DNA from: Brachypodium distachyon
Taxonomy: Eukaryota > Streptophyta > Magnoliopsida > Poales > Poaceae
Length of the DNA stretch: 64,000 nucleotides
Assembly (NCBI RefSeq): GCF_000005505.3
Contig: NC_016135.3
Location: 17,950,613-18,014,612, forward strand
Direction: 5' to 3'
Numbering within the stretch: position 1 is the stretch's first letter; each line of letters opens with the position of its first letter. Shown here piece after piece: positions 36,307 to 46,909 of this stretch. The position numbers were made by a program, and so were the translations under genes. The notes beneath the pieces are model-generated. The model was given only the letters and a program-made list of their open reading frames with translations. It did not search any database and had not been told where the DNA came from.

Positions 36307-37227
36307 CTAGCAAGTGAGGCTGTTCCCGGGGTCGACGCCAAACTTCCTGCAGTAGTCCCTGTAGTAGCCCGCCCGCGCGTTCACGGCGCCCGAGTTCCTG
36401 CCGTGGCACTCCTGGTCACCGTTGATGGCCCTGGTCGTGGCGCCGAACCCTTGCGGCACGACCTGGTGCACGTTGTTCATCCAGTACCAGAGCGCCGTCT
36501 TGAACGCCACCACGGCGTCCTGCGCCACCCTCTCCGGGTTCTTCAGCCCGTCGAACCCGATGCTCTTCCCCGCCGCCCCGTAGTTGTAGTTCCACGACAG
36601 CTGCAGCGGGCCGCGCCCGTAGTACCCTTTCCCCGGGGAGCATGGCCACTCCGTGTTCTTCTCGTCGCAGTAGTCCTTGCTCGGTCCGTTGATCTCCTCC
36701 GTATAGCACAGATCTGTATATAGAACCGTGTTATATATACGTAAGCTTAATTGTGCAGAGCTCGGTTAATTCATTTTACTACATGTATGTTGGTAAATCT
36801 GAGCACTTGATAACTTACGTCCGGTCTCGTGCGTGACGTGGGCGAAGAAGGCGGCGATCTCGGCCTTGGACGCGTCGTTCGAGCGGCCCTTGGCGAAGCC
36901 CGGGTAGGCGCGGGCGGCGGTCAGGAACGACTGGCGCGTGTAAAAGCTCTTGCCGGCGCACCCGTTGCCGGCCTGGGACCTGATCCCGTTGAAGAAGGCC
37001 TCGGTGACGACGCTCTCCACCGGCACACCGATGGTGCCCGTGCTTGAGCACGGGCCCGACTTGCAGTTTTTTCCGCAGTACTCGCCCGTGGTGCCGCAGT
37101 AACCATACTGGCTGCAGCACTCGTTCGCCCGGCACCCGCAGTTCTGGGCTGCCGCGGGGCCTGCGGCCGAAAGCAGTGCTACTGCTGCTGCTAGCCCGAG
37201 AGCCAAGAGCCTGAGCATCGACGCCAT
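36307..37227 (-). CDS. Class IV endochitinase (GH19 with hevein domain)
   Basis: Secreted endochitinase that hydrolyses beta-1,4 N-acetylglucosamine chains, a PR-3 type defence protein. Exon 1 is 37227-36819 and exon 2 is 36713-36307, joined in phase 1 across a 105-bp intron, giving 271 residues, typical of class IV. Order: signal peptide (about 1-27, ending GPAAA|QNC), hevein domain with eight cysteines (CCSQYGYCGTTGEYCG), short linker, then GH19. The catalytic HETG motif straddles the intron (THETG / HLCYTEE), the second acidic residue is in the CYTEE segment, and YYGRGPLQLSWNYNYG and GATTRAING are present. It ends ...GNSLTC with no vacuolar tail, so the apoplast is likely. No missing key residue was noticed. 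The hevein-only gene 3 kb away appears to be its truncated relative. Confidence 0.96.
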
Positions 37228-37305
37228 ATCGAGCCGATCTAGCGCCGGCGCTGGTGCTGTGTTTAATTACTCGGTGACTGACTATATATACATGGTGGCG
37301 CGCGG

Positions 37306-37313
37306 TTTATATA
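37306..37313 (-). promoter_or_regulatory. Candidate TATA box of the class IV chitinase
   Basis: Minus-strand TATATAAA in CTCTATATAAACCG, about 80 bases before the start codon. A second TATATATA lies nearer (about 37283-37290), so the choice between them is open. Confidence 0.5.
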
Positions 37314-37324
37314 GAGTGGATCTT

Positions 37325-37338
37325 GACAAGATCTTGTC
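37325..37338. promoter_or_regulatory. 14-bp perfect palindrome upstream of the chitinase TATA box
   Basis: GACAAGATCTTGTC equals its own reverse complement and sits just upstream of the candidate TATA box. It could be a dimeric transcription-factor site; its function is unknown and chance is possible. Confidence 0.3.
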
Positions 37339-39350
37339 GACGTACGGCTTTCGGCATCGCATCACTACGTCCAGGAGTAAGCATTCGTTACACATTCGCG
37401 TGAAAGTCTTCTACGTATCCTGCACGCTCTTGCTTTGCAAGTTTGAGACCAATTACATTCGCCTGCCCGGTCGTAAGAATACCAGCTTGATGCTAAGAAA
37501 AGAATTGCGGTGCTTTGGACCGGTATCAGGTCGCGGGAGCGCAATTAATTAGCCGCATGGTACGTGTATTGTGCCCGGTTCCAGGCATCGATCCGACTTC
37601 AGGGCATGTGTGGAAAACCAAACCAACGTCTAGCTAGAAGGAAGACTTCCGTGGGCACAAGCCACTAGTGTGGAAAATTGGGCCAGTCTTCCGCTCGTCA
37701 ACTATGTGTGTACACTTGGGGAACATATGTCAAGGTGCAAGTGGGAGGGGACTCTTCATTCCTGCTAAGTGGGTGCCCCACTGATAGTTCACGAGTTAAG
37801 TGAGGTTAGTGGACTCGTCTAGCCCACCGGAAACACTACACGTACGATGGCATGGCGTACAATTTGGTACGATGATGTGATCAGTGGTGCCTGATGTAAA
37901 AGATTGTATCCATGGTGGATGTATTGTGCAATCAAGCAACCGTGTTAGAACGAGGTAAATAACACGTGGTCTCCAACTTTTTAAGATGTGAGAGCAAATT
38001 ACTCCAACTTCTTGTAAAATGAGGTGGACTATGCCTAATAGTTGAGACGAGTGAGTAAAAAGGTCCAAGATAGTCTAAGTAGAGACGTGGCTTCATCGCG
38101 TCCGTCCGTCTGACCAATTTGTATTTTTAGCAAAGATAAACCCCGAATGAACAATTAAGAGCAAGATCCACACCACACACACAACAACGAGATAATTTGA
38201 CAAAAAAGGCCCCCTGACGCTTCATTTAGCTAACCGCTTTGTCTCCCCCTGTCTCTTCGTTGCAGCCTCGACAATGACGCCGCGGTCGATCAAGGGGCTC
38301 CTCCTTGGCCGCGAGTCAACTGAACAAAGGACATGCACGAAAATTACAAAAATACCTTCGGCAACGCTCTTGGGTCCCACCTTTGCCCAGTCGCCGCCGT
38401 CCTCTAAACTCCAGATGTTGTTGCCGCTCGCTGGTGACTCCGACGGCTTTGTCGCCGCCGCCCATTACCCCGACTCTAACCTGTTGCGTCCCAAGATTCA
38501 CCTTCATGGACTGCCACTCAACCTGCTTGCGCTAATGGGGCAGTCGCCCTGGCGAATTGTACCCGTCGGTGGCCGGCGAAAATCGAGGTTCAAGCGGATG
38601 GGGGGAGGAGAGGAATAAAACACTCACCGAGGTTTTATTCTCTTGCTATTTTGGCCTCTCTCACGTTGTTCTTTAGAGGTAATGCAACATGCCTGTTGAG
38701 TCCGTGGTGGATGTGTGAATCTAGTGTGCATGTAATATGTATATATAGATTGTAGATCTAGTTTGCACACTAAAGATGTGTGTGAGTATGGTGTGTGTGT
38801 GACGTGTATTGCTAGTTCGTGAGTTTAGATACTGCAGCTGCGTCGCGGACAAGGACTTAAAAAAAAACTGCGACAACTCAATCACACGTTACTAGGGAAA
38901 GAAAAAGACACCAAAGAAGACTGCCGTGCCCGAGAGGCCCAGGGCTGACGACGAACGCGATGCGCGCCTGGCCGATCGAGGGGACAGCGGAATCCTTCTA
39001 TTCCTCCACTGGCCGCGCGCCTGCTGCCTCCACGTGACCGTACTTGGCATGTGCCGTTGCGCGTGCAGTAACACGATCGAGGCCTGCAGTCGTCCAGCTG
39101 GTCATACCACCGCACGCCCTGCCCCGATCGAATAATCATGGGCCAGCAGGCCAGGGAGGAGGACGGTGCACTTCTCGTGGCCTCCTCGTGCCCACGCGCG
39201 GCGACCCGGCGCGTTCCGCGGCGCCCGATCGTCGCTCGATCGCCAGCTGGCCGGGCACCATCTGGCTGATCCATCCCAGATCGTTCGGACTTCGGCCTGT
39301 TATTCCTCGGCCCGGTGCGATACGAACGGACGGGCGAACGCGAAATACCC
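37339..39350. other. Intergenic region before the DUF642 array
   Basis: No gene supported. An open frame at 38274-38618 (114 codons) has no domain. From about 39130 the sequence matches the region upstream of DUF642 gene F (about 44335-44420), sharing GGCGCGTTCC and CGGCGCC, so E and F promoters derive from one ancestor. Confidence 0.5.
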
Positions 39351-39358
39351 TATATAAG
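39351..39358 (+). promoter_or_regulatory. TATA box of DUF642 gene E
   Basis: TATATAAG in CCCTATATAAGTAGAC, about 145 bases before the start codon at 39497, with a purine-rich leader between them. Confidence 0.65.
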
Positions 39359-39496
39359 TAGACTGGAATGGTGACTCCCCAGGTAGAAAGCTAGAGAGTA
39401 TTATTTCCAAAGTCCGGAAGCAGACCAAGTCACCAATCGCAAGAAAGAAGAAGAAAAAGAACAGAGCTAGCTAGCGGATACGTGCGGGAGGAGACG

Positions 39497-42118
39497 ATGG
39501 TGATCAAGGGCGCGCGTCGCGTCGCGCTGTTCTTGGTCGTCTGCGCTGCTACTCGAGCTGCTTCGGCTGGCGATGGTGAGAGCCACGAAAGTTACTTCCT
39601 CCTTTGCCTGGTTATCTCGGTGGAATATGTAGTTCTAGCCTCTAGGTGCTCTTTAGCGATCTTATGCTAACCTGCTAGTTAGGTGTCAGCCAAACTTGTA
39701 CATATCATGCATTGGTTGCCTGTTAATTAAATCGTTCGTGCATGTCACCAGTCTGGTAATTGTATAATTTTGAAACATAAAAACCCTGAAAGTAAAATGA
39801 GAATGTTTCGGCCGGGTAGTAAGACAGGTCAGCAAATCGAACCTATATTTACAAGGATGATAAGATTTATGGATTTTTGAAGTTGAGCAAAGCAAAGAGA
39901 TAGACATAGATAGACGACAACTGAGGTCGTTAGCGTCGCTTCTCACCGAAATGTCAAAGTTGACTGTTTACTTCATCCGTTTCAAAATATAAGACGCATA
40001 ATTTTTGTAGACCGTCAAATTTTTTAAAATTTGATCAAACTTAGAACCAAGGCTATCAACATCTGTGATGCCAAATAAAGATCGTTAGATTCAATGTGAA
40101 ATATATTTTCGTAATATCTTGGTATGACACCTTATAAGTTGATATTATTTGGAACGAGTATTACTTGCTGCAATGCCCTGTTATATACTAGTTCTTGGTG
40201 CTCTGTAGTGATCTTATGCTAATCTGCTAGCTAGGAAAGTGTCAGCAAAATTTGTACCATGCATTTTGGTTGCCTCTTAAATCGTTTGTGTATGTTAGTA
40301 GTCATGTCATTGCATAAATTTTGAAAAATGAAACCCCGAAGTACATAAAAATGAGAATTCTTTGGTTAGTAAGACAGGTCAGCAGGGGGCTAAAATTGAG
40401 CGCAGCTTACATTTACAGGGGATTGTAAGATTTATGAATTTTTGAAGTAGAATACTATACATCAGCAAAGCGAAGAGATAGACATAGACGCCACAGAATC
40501 ATATAGGGGCTCTGCGTTAGTTCTTCTCGCCAAAATACGCGAGTTGACATTTTTTATTTACAACACGCGAGTTGACTGTTTGATGTTACAGTAGTTCCAT
40601 GCATGATAAGGCGCCACAGAATCATATAGGGCCTCTGCGTTATCACGTGCGCACGAATTGATGTACGATACTAGTACTAAGCAGTACAGAGACTTGGAAT
40701 GCGTTCGACTAGTTCAACACCTGGCACTGCAGATTGCAGAATCTTGTCACGTGATGAGATCTAGATGCCTATATGAAACTCGTAGCACAAGACGGTTTTC
40801 AACGGCTGCCACCTTCGCGGATGCATCATGCGTAGGGTCGTGCATGCCAGTATGTCACTGACTTTTTTTGCGGTAACATGTTACTAACTTAATCACTTCA
40901 ATTCCCTAAAAAAAACTTACTCATGCCAATTGGCAATTATAACTTGCAATTGCTGAAGTGAAGATCCACCTGAACTTACCCAATTCACTTGGCTTATACA
41001 AGCAGTAGTACTACAAATCGTGCCACTAATTAACACGTCACGTTGCGCTACGTACAGGCCCACTGCCGAATGGCAACTTCGAGGACTCCCCGGACAGGTC
41101 CCAGATGGACGGCTCGACGGTCACGGGGCCGGACGCGATCCCTCAATGGAAGACCTACGGGCACGTGGAGCACATCGCGTCGGGGCAGAAGCAGGGCGAC
41201 ATGATCCTGACTGTGCCAGAGGGCTCTTACGCCTTGCGCCTGGGCGACGACGCCTCCATCCAGCAGCAGCTGTCCGTGACCCCTGGCACGATCTACTCCG
41301 TCACGTTCCGATCGGCGCGCACCTGCGCCCAGAACGAGAAGCTGAGCGCGTGGGTCGTGCCAGGCGGCGCGCCCGACGAGGTCCACGTCCAGACGCTCTA
41401 CACCAGCATCGGCTGGGACTCCTACTGCTGGGCGTTCCAGGCCCAGGCCAGCAGCGTGACGCTGGTCATCCACAACCCGTTCCACGAGGATGACAAGTCT
41501 TGCGGCCCCATGATCGACTCCGTCGCCATCAAGACGCTCTACGGCGCTCCTCAGGGCAACAACAACTTGCTGAGGAACGGGGACTTCGAGGAAGGCCCGT
41601 ACATCGCCCCGGGATCCCAGTACGGGGTGCTGGTGCCGCACAGGGACGAACGTGACATCTCGCCGCTGTCCGGGTGGATGGTCCTGTCGTACCCGAACTC
41701 CAAGGTCGTCAGGTACGTCCGGACGCCGCAGGGGTCCTACGCCGTGGAGCTGGTGGCCGGCGGGGAGGCCGCGCTTGTCCAGGAGGTGGACACCGTGCCC
41801 GGGAGCTCCTGCAGGCTGGACTTCACCGTCGGGGACGCCGGCGACAACTGCGTGGCCAAGGATCAGCAGCCCATGCGCGTGCAGGCGTCCACGGCGGACA
41901 ACAGCACCACCGTGGAGTACAGCTCCGAGGGCTCGGGCGGGAGCGTCCGAGCCTCGCTCGAGTTCAAGCCGAGCCAGAGCCGGACGCGGGTGGTGTTCTG
42001 CAGCACGGGCTACCACAGCAAGTCCGACAGCAGCGGCACCCGCTGCGGGCCCATCATCGACGACGCCTCGCTCGTCTGCGCTTCGCCGACGCCGGCTGCT
42101 CGCCGGTTGCTTCGCTGA
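39497..42118 (+). CDS. DUF642 cell-wall protein E (intron 2 missing)
   Basis: Secreted protein of the plant DUF642 (BIIDXI-like) family; such proteins are found in cell walls, bind polysaccharide through galactose-binding-like folds and have been linked to pectin methylesterase activity (family knowledge). Exon 1 39497-39575 encodes the signal peptide (VALFLVVCAATRAASA); exon 2 41058-42118 holds everything else; 379 residues. The first half runs from LPNGNFEDSPDRSQ to CGPMIDSVAIKTL, the second from LLRNGDFEEGP to CGPIIDDASLVC. F, G and H have an intron between the halves; here they are fused without one. An N-glycosylation sequon NST lies in the second half. Intron 1 (1482 bp) contains an internal tandem duplication and a Stowaway-like MITE. 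Confidence 0.93.
39647..40560. repeat. Tandem duplication inside intron 1 of gene E
   Basis: Copy 1 (about 39647-39968) and copy 2 (about 40197-40560) share GATCTTATGCTAA, GTGTCAGC, GGTTGCCT, GTAAGACAGGTCAGCA and GAGATAGACATAGA in the same order. A Stowaway-like element lies between them. A short third piece repeats CGCCACAGAATCATATAGGG (about 40611) from the end of copy 2. Confidence 0.8.
39971..40158. mobile_element. Stowaway-like MITE in intron 1 of gene E
   Basis: Left end CTTCATCCGTTTCAAAATAT; right end TTATTTGGAACGAG; TA flanks. About 188 bp, with the interior palindrome-like AAATTTTTTAAAATTT. The right end is worn. Confidence 0.65.
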
Positions 42119-42514
42119 TATGTGTGTTGGCTGGCGGCCGGTCGTCATGCATTATGTATACCCGTATGACAGTACAGTACTGTAGCGTACTGCGCTGAGA
42201 CTGAGAGAGCAGTACACTTGTACTTGTACCGGGTACCCATTTCATTCGTTTCTTGTTTTCTCGAGGGAGATTATTGCGCGCCTTTTTGTTCTACGTAGTG
42301 CTACATTTTACGGTTATTGCAACTTTGCACGATTTTGTTCTTATTTTTATTTAGAGAGCACCAATGCACACATCGTCTGGAAAAGACCGGAGTCACCTCT
42401 CGTTGTCAAGGTATGTCGTTTACACTGAAAAGATAACCCGTCGTAAACAAGATACACAAGACGTCAAACATGAGGTTTGGTCATAGGTGGGCTGGGAGCC
42501 TGGGATACTACCAG
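42119..42514. other. 3' flank of DUF642 gene E
   Basis: Probable 3' untranslated region and flank. The long minus-strand frame overlapping gene E (to 42148) is a GC-rich shadow. Nothing else recognised. Confidence 0.5.
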
Positions 42515-43017
42515 TCGGGGTGGGCGTTCGGTTATAACCGAAATTTCGGTTCGGTTCTTCAAATATGAGGACCGAAGTCATCTTAAAAAATTTGATAACC
42601 GAAAATTCGGTTCGGTTTCCGGTTTGGAACCGAACTAACCGAACATTGTGTTTACGGCAAAAGAATAATGAAAACAAATTTAGTTCAATCTTCTACTTAC
42701 AACAGAAAGTATATTTAAGTTACACGCAAAAATAAACACATAATCTTGTGTGACACGGACACACGTAATGACAGCAGCCAATAAATATCATCTAACATGC
42801 AATGAAAACATTAAATTTTAAAGATGCAGCAACAAGCTTCGGTTCTTTAGGGTTTTTCGGTTAACCTAGACAAGAGACCGAATTAACCGAACAAACTTCG
42901 GTTCTTTGGTTTTGCTGACCGAAGTTTTAAACGGTTCTTCGGTTTCAGTCCAATCGGCTTTGGTTTCCGGTTCTTCAGTGATCGGTTCTGGTTTCTCGTT
43001 TTTTATGCCCACCCCTA
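42515..43017. mobile_element. hAT-type MITE rich in CGGTT/AACCG motifs
   Basis: Ends TCGGGGTGGGC and, as the reverse complement of the right end, TAGGGGTGGGC form a short inverted repeat. The 8-base flanks ACTACCAG (42507-42514) and ACTACCAC (43018-43025) differ at one base, as expected of an older hAT target duplication. Inside are dozens of TTCGGTT / AACCGAA motifs in both orientations, concentrated near the two ends. 503 bp, non-coding. Confidence 0.85.
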
Positions 43018-43025
43018 ACTACCAC

Positions 43026-44444
43026 AACCAAAATCGTCCAACTCAATGGTTGGTTCTCATTATATCACTTTCTAATTAACCTCAAAACAAACCTAATTTG
43101 GGTGATGGTCCACTGAAACTTAAGGAAATTTTTAGGGACTACATGCATGGTCCACTGAAACGGTACGACTTACATATCGCCCCGCAACAAGCGACCTCAG
43201 TGGGGAACCCTAGTTGCTGCAACATTTAGAATTTTTTGCTTCTACCCCTCTAACGAAAGTGTATCGATCCATGGTTTGTTGTCTACTTTTTTATGGACCT
43301 AGACTGTATAAAGTTATAAACCCTTCACGTTACAAACCCTTCACGGGGAAGGGTAACTCATCCCATCCTCATTTGAGTAGACTTAAGGGGAGAAGTCTGG
43401 AAAGAACCCAGGAGCCCTAGCATCGGTTTTGGGAAGACGTGTCAGCCTGAGCTAGCAACAAAGTGCCGAGTTTGATTCAAGGTTGACTCGGGAAGACGTG
43501 CTGGCCCCATCAACTAGCCGAACTCACTCTTCGTCGATATGTCTAACATAGAAATTATGTCGCACCCCATGAGACGACCAAACCTGTGATTGTTGCAAAT
43601 GTACAGCAGCCTTCTCTCATAAATACGTCGTACACCTTAGTCCACATCCATAATTCTTGTGACGTTCCTTGGTGACAATAATAGTGTTATGACTTAATTA
43701 TAGAGTCATTCAAGAAAGAAAACATAAGCATATGCAACATTGGTTCTTTTGATGCTTTCCGCGTATTTCGTAAGATTTTGAAAACATATGGTTTAAGCAA
43801 GACCAATTTTCCACGAAATCCCACTACCATGGTATGAATTAAGATCCAATGGAATTCGTTTCAACGTCCTTCAATCTAAAAAGATTTGACGTTACAATTT
43901 CAGAAAGTTACACACACCCTGGGCATAGGCAAGCCAGTTCCTAAAGGTGTGGGCAAACGAACCAGGAGGTCTATGTTCTAATTTTAACGCAGGAGGCTCA
44001 AAGTCTGCCCAGCCGAGAGGCAGACAAATGCAGACCGTGCCGTTTACCTGTTTCCTCCCGCCCCAGGCGAGATGCCTCCAACTGCCACTCTGCCAACCTT
44101 GTCGATCATACATACGTCCCAGTTGGAGCGTCCCCAGTCGGCGCCCAATCCCAGCCGGCCGCTGGCCGACCGAAGGGAACAGAGGAACCTTCGCTCCTTG
44201 TGTTCCAACCGCAATACATGCCGACGCAGCACAAATCCACGTGCACCCACGCGATCGATCGAGACTGACGCGCGTCCATCTTCCCCAGGCGCGCGGCCGA
44301 CGATCGAATCAACGGCAATCAGGCTGAACCGATCCAATCAGTGCACGGTGTCATTCTCGTGACCTTCTCGTGTGCCCGCGCGCGAGAGGCGGCGCGTTCC
44401 ACGGCGCCAGATAGGCTAGCGCGCACCGACGCGTCACTGGACCG
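43026..44444. other. Upstream region of DUF642 gene F
   Basis: No gene supported. The last 120 bases share a GC-rich block with the promoter of gene E. A probable TATA (CTATAAGT, about 44446) follows. Several open frames between 43947 and 44362 on both strands are GC-driven and without domains. Confidence 0.45.
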
Positions 44445-44445
44445 C

Positions 44446-44453
44446 CTATAAGT
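44446..44453 (+). promoter_or_regulatory. Possible TATA box of DUF642 gene F
   Basis: CTATAAGT in ACCGCCTATAAGTTGAACC, about 165 bases before the start codon and in the same relative place as the TATATAAG of gene E. Confidence 0.45.
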
Positions 44454-44613
44454 TGAACCTACGGGCAGCTAGCTTCCGAGTAAAGTAAGACAGCTGAGCT
44501 CCCAGGTACGTGCAACCTCGAGAGTGCAGCTCTGGGCTCTAGCTAATCCGGAAGCGGCATAGGATAGGAGCGAGCGGTGCATAGATTAGCTGAGGAAGGA
44601 GGGATAGCCGGAG

Positions 44614-45962
44614 ATGGTGCTGCACGCCGCGCGTCGTGTCGCACTGTTCTTGCTCGTCTGGGCGGCGGCTGGTCGAGCGGCTGCTTCGCGCGATGAATAT
44701 GATGGTGAGAGAGACTCAAAGCTACTACTCTTTATACTAGTACTCATTGTGTTATCAGTTCTGATGTGCATGCACATTGCAGGCCCGCTGCTGAACGGCA
44801 ACTTCGAGGACACGCCGGACAGGTCCCAGATGGACGGCCTGAAGGTGCTGGGCCCGGACGCGATCCCGTACTGGAAGACCACGGGGTTCGTGGAGTACGT
44901 GGAGCGTGGCGCGAAGCAAGGCGACATGGCTCTGACGGTGCCGGAGGGCGCGCACGCCGTGCGTCTGGGCATCCAGTCCTCCATCGAGCAGCAGCTCAGC
45001 GTGACCCCAGGCAGGCACTACGCCATCACCTTCAGCGCGGCGCGCACCTGCACCCAGGCCGACGAGCGGCTCAACGTGTCGATCCTCCCCGACGGCGTGG
45101 CCGCGGGCGAGCTCCCCATCCAGACGATATACAGCCACAACGGCTGGGACTCGTACGCCTGGGCCTTCAAGGCCAAGCACGGCCTCGTGACGCTGGTCAT
45201 CCATCACGCCGACGACAAGGTGGAGGACCCCGCGTGCGGCCCCATCGTCGACAACATCTCCATCAAAACGCTCAACCCTCCACACATCACCCACGGTAAG
45301 ACAGATATACGGAAAATGAATAATGGAACCTACAAACAAAACTTTTTTGGTACGAGTTCAAATGACAGGATCGAACTTAATTATGTGTATCCCTAAATTG
45401 AGCAGATAACTTCCTGAGGAACGGCGGCTTCGAGGAGGGGCCATACATCAACCCGGGCTCCGAGTCGTGGGGCGTCCTGCTGCCGCCGACGAACGAAGAC
45501 CCGATCTCGCCGCTGCCGGGGTGGTCGATCATGTCCTACTCCAAGGCCGTCAAGTACATCAGCTCGGAGCACTCCCGGGTGCCGCACGCGAACGGCACGC
45601 GCGCCGTGGAGCTGGTGGCCGGATTGGAGGCCGCGCTTGTTCAGGAGGTGGACATCATTCCCGGTAGGTCGTACAAGCTGGAGTTCACCGTCGGGGACGC
45701 GGCCAACGGGTGCGTGGCGCCCATGAGCGTGATGGTGGCCACGGCGCACGGGAGCCAGAGCGTGACGCACAACTCCACGGGCACCGGCGGGTGCACGCGC
45801 GGCAGGGTCGACTTCACGGCGGAGGTGAACCACACGCGGGTGGTGTTTTATAGTTCGGGTTACCACACCACGTCCGACGGCACCGGCACGCTCTGCGGCC
45901 CCGTCATCGACGACGTCTCGCTCGTCTTCGTTCACCCGCATGCTCGCCGGTTGTTTCGCTGA
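44614..45962 (+). CDS. DUF642 cell-wall protein F
   Basis: Secreted DUF642 family protein, 386 residues. Exons 44614-44704, 44783-45295 and 45406-45962, phases 1 and 1. Signal peptide VALFLLVWAAAGRAAA. First half LLNGNFEDTPDRSQ to CGPIVDNISIKTL; second half FLRNGGFEEGP to CGPVIDDVSLVFV, ending in the family-wide ARRLF(R). Sequons NVS, NST and NHT suggest glycosylation. Intron 1 is only 78 bp, a multiple of three with no stop, so its retention would insert 26 mostly hydrophobic residues after the signal peptide region; splicing is preferred because E, G and H all join at the same phase-1 point. It shares promoter blocks with gene E. Confidence 0.93.
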
Positions 45963-46909
45963 TGCCTCGCGAAAGCTGACGGCGAGATGGAAATTGAGTG
46001 ATTGTTTTTCTCTTCTTCTCGGTAGAGCTTGAAAGTGGAAAATGACCGTGCGGAGACCAGGGCCCTATGAGATGTTTTGGGTCGGTGCGAAATCAAAAAT
46101 TGTAAGCGCTGGTTAAATAGAAGCAAAATATGAAAAGAAAGTGGTTTTGCTAATGAAAAGTCGTCTGTTTTTTGTTTGAGATAAGTCGCCATGTTTGACC
46201 TTTTGATCTTAATCCAACGGCAATACATGACAGAAGAGGAGGAAAAGGTGACACTCACATCTTAACCCGACTATAGTGATGTGCCAACTAGATAAGCCAT
46301 ACAAAAAAACATTTATTAGAGTCCGCCTACGGCTCAGTCGACCGAGAAACACAAATTCTCAGTCTACCAATCCTGTGCCCAAGCAAGTAAAAGGAAGGGG
46401 TCACAAAAAATACAACAAGAAAAAAGAAAAGCCATTGCGAATCTCAAAGATGATCGTACGGTCGAGAAGGCGTCGACTAAGAAAAACTCAATCTCAGACG
46501 ACTGAATCCAAACAGAGCCGTTATCATATTGGGTTATTTTTTCTCTTGACAATTACAGATTAAGAAATCCGCCCTGTAAACCCCGAGGAGCTAACCACAT
46601 TGGGTGCCGCGGCCGAGCGGGGGCTGAAGCGTAGAGCTAACGAAACAGAATGAGATCCGAGGTTTGCTTTGCTGTCCTTCTCGTGCCCTGGAGCCCGGTC
46701 CGCGCGTCTCGGCCGGGGTCACTTGCAAGCCTACCAAGTTGCCAACTTGCCATGCATTGTAACTGTAGCCACACTACCGATTAATATGCTCCTGTTACCG
46801 TTCCATCCATCCATCCATCCATCCCCATTTTAAGCTGCCGACTTCAGAGTGCAAGAACCGATCGAGAGCTCCCTAGGGAAGGAAAGGGAGCTCATTCCGC
46901 AAGGGCCGG
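45963..46909. other. Intergenic region between DUF642 genes F and G
   Basis: No gene supported. Contains a short (CCAT)n run at about 46803-46826 upstream of gene G. No TATA box stands out for G; its core promoter is not obvious. Confidence 0.5.

Noticed and set aside
36229..36723. 164-codon + strand frame over chitinase exon 2
   Set aside because: Antisense shadow of the GH19 exon.
38274..38618. 114-codon frame upstream of DUF642 gene E
   Set aside because: No recognised domain, no promoter seen and no paralogous counterpart in the region upstream of gene F.
41048..42148. 366-codon open frame on the minus strand over DUF642 gene E
   Set aside because: Antisense shadow of a very GC-rich exon; the + strand frame carries the DUF642 motifs and this one has only Arg/His/Gly-rich low complexity.
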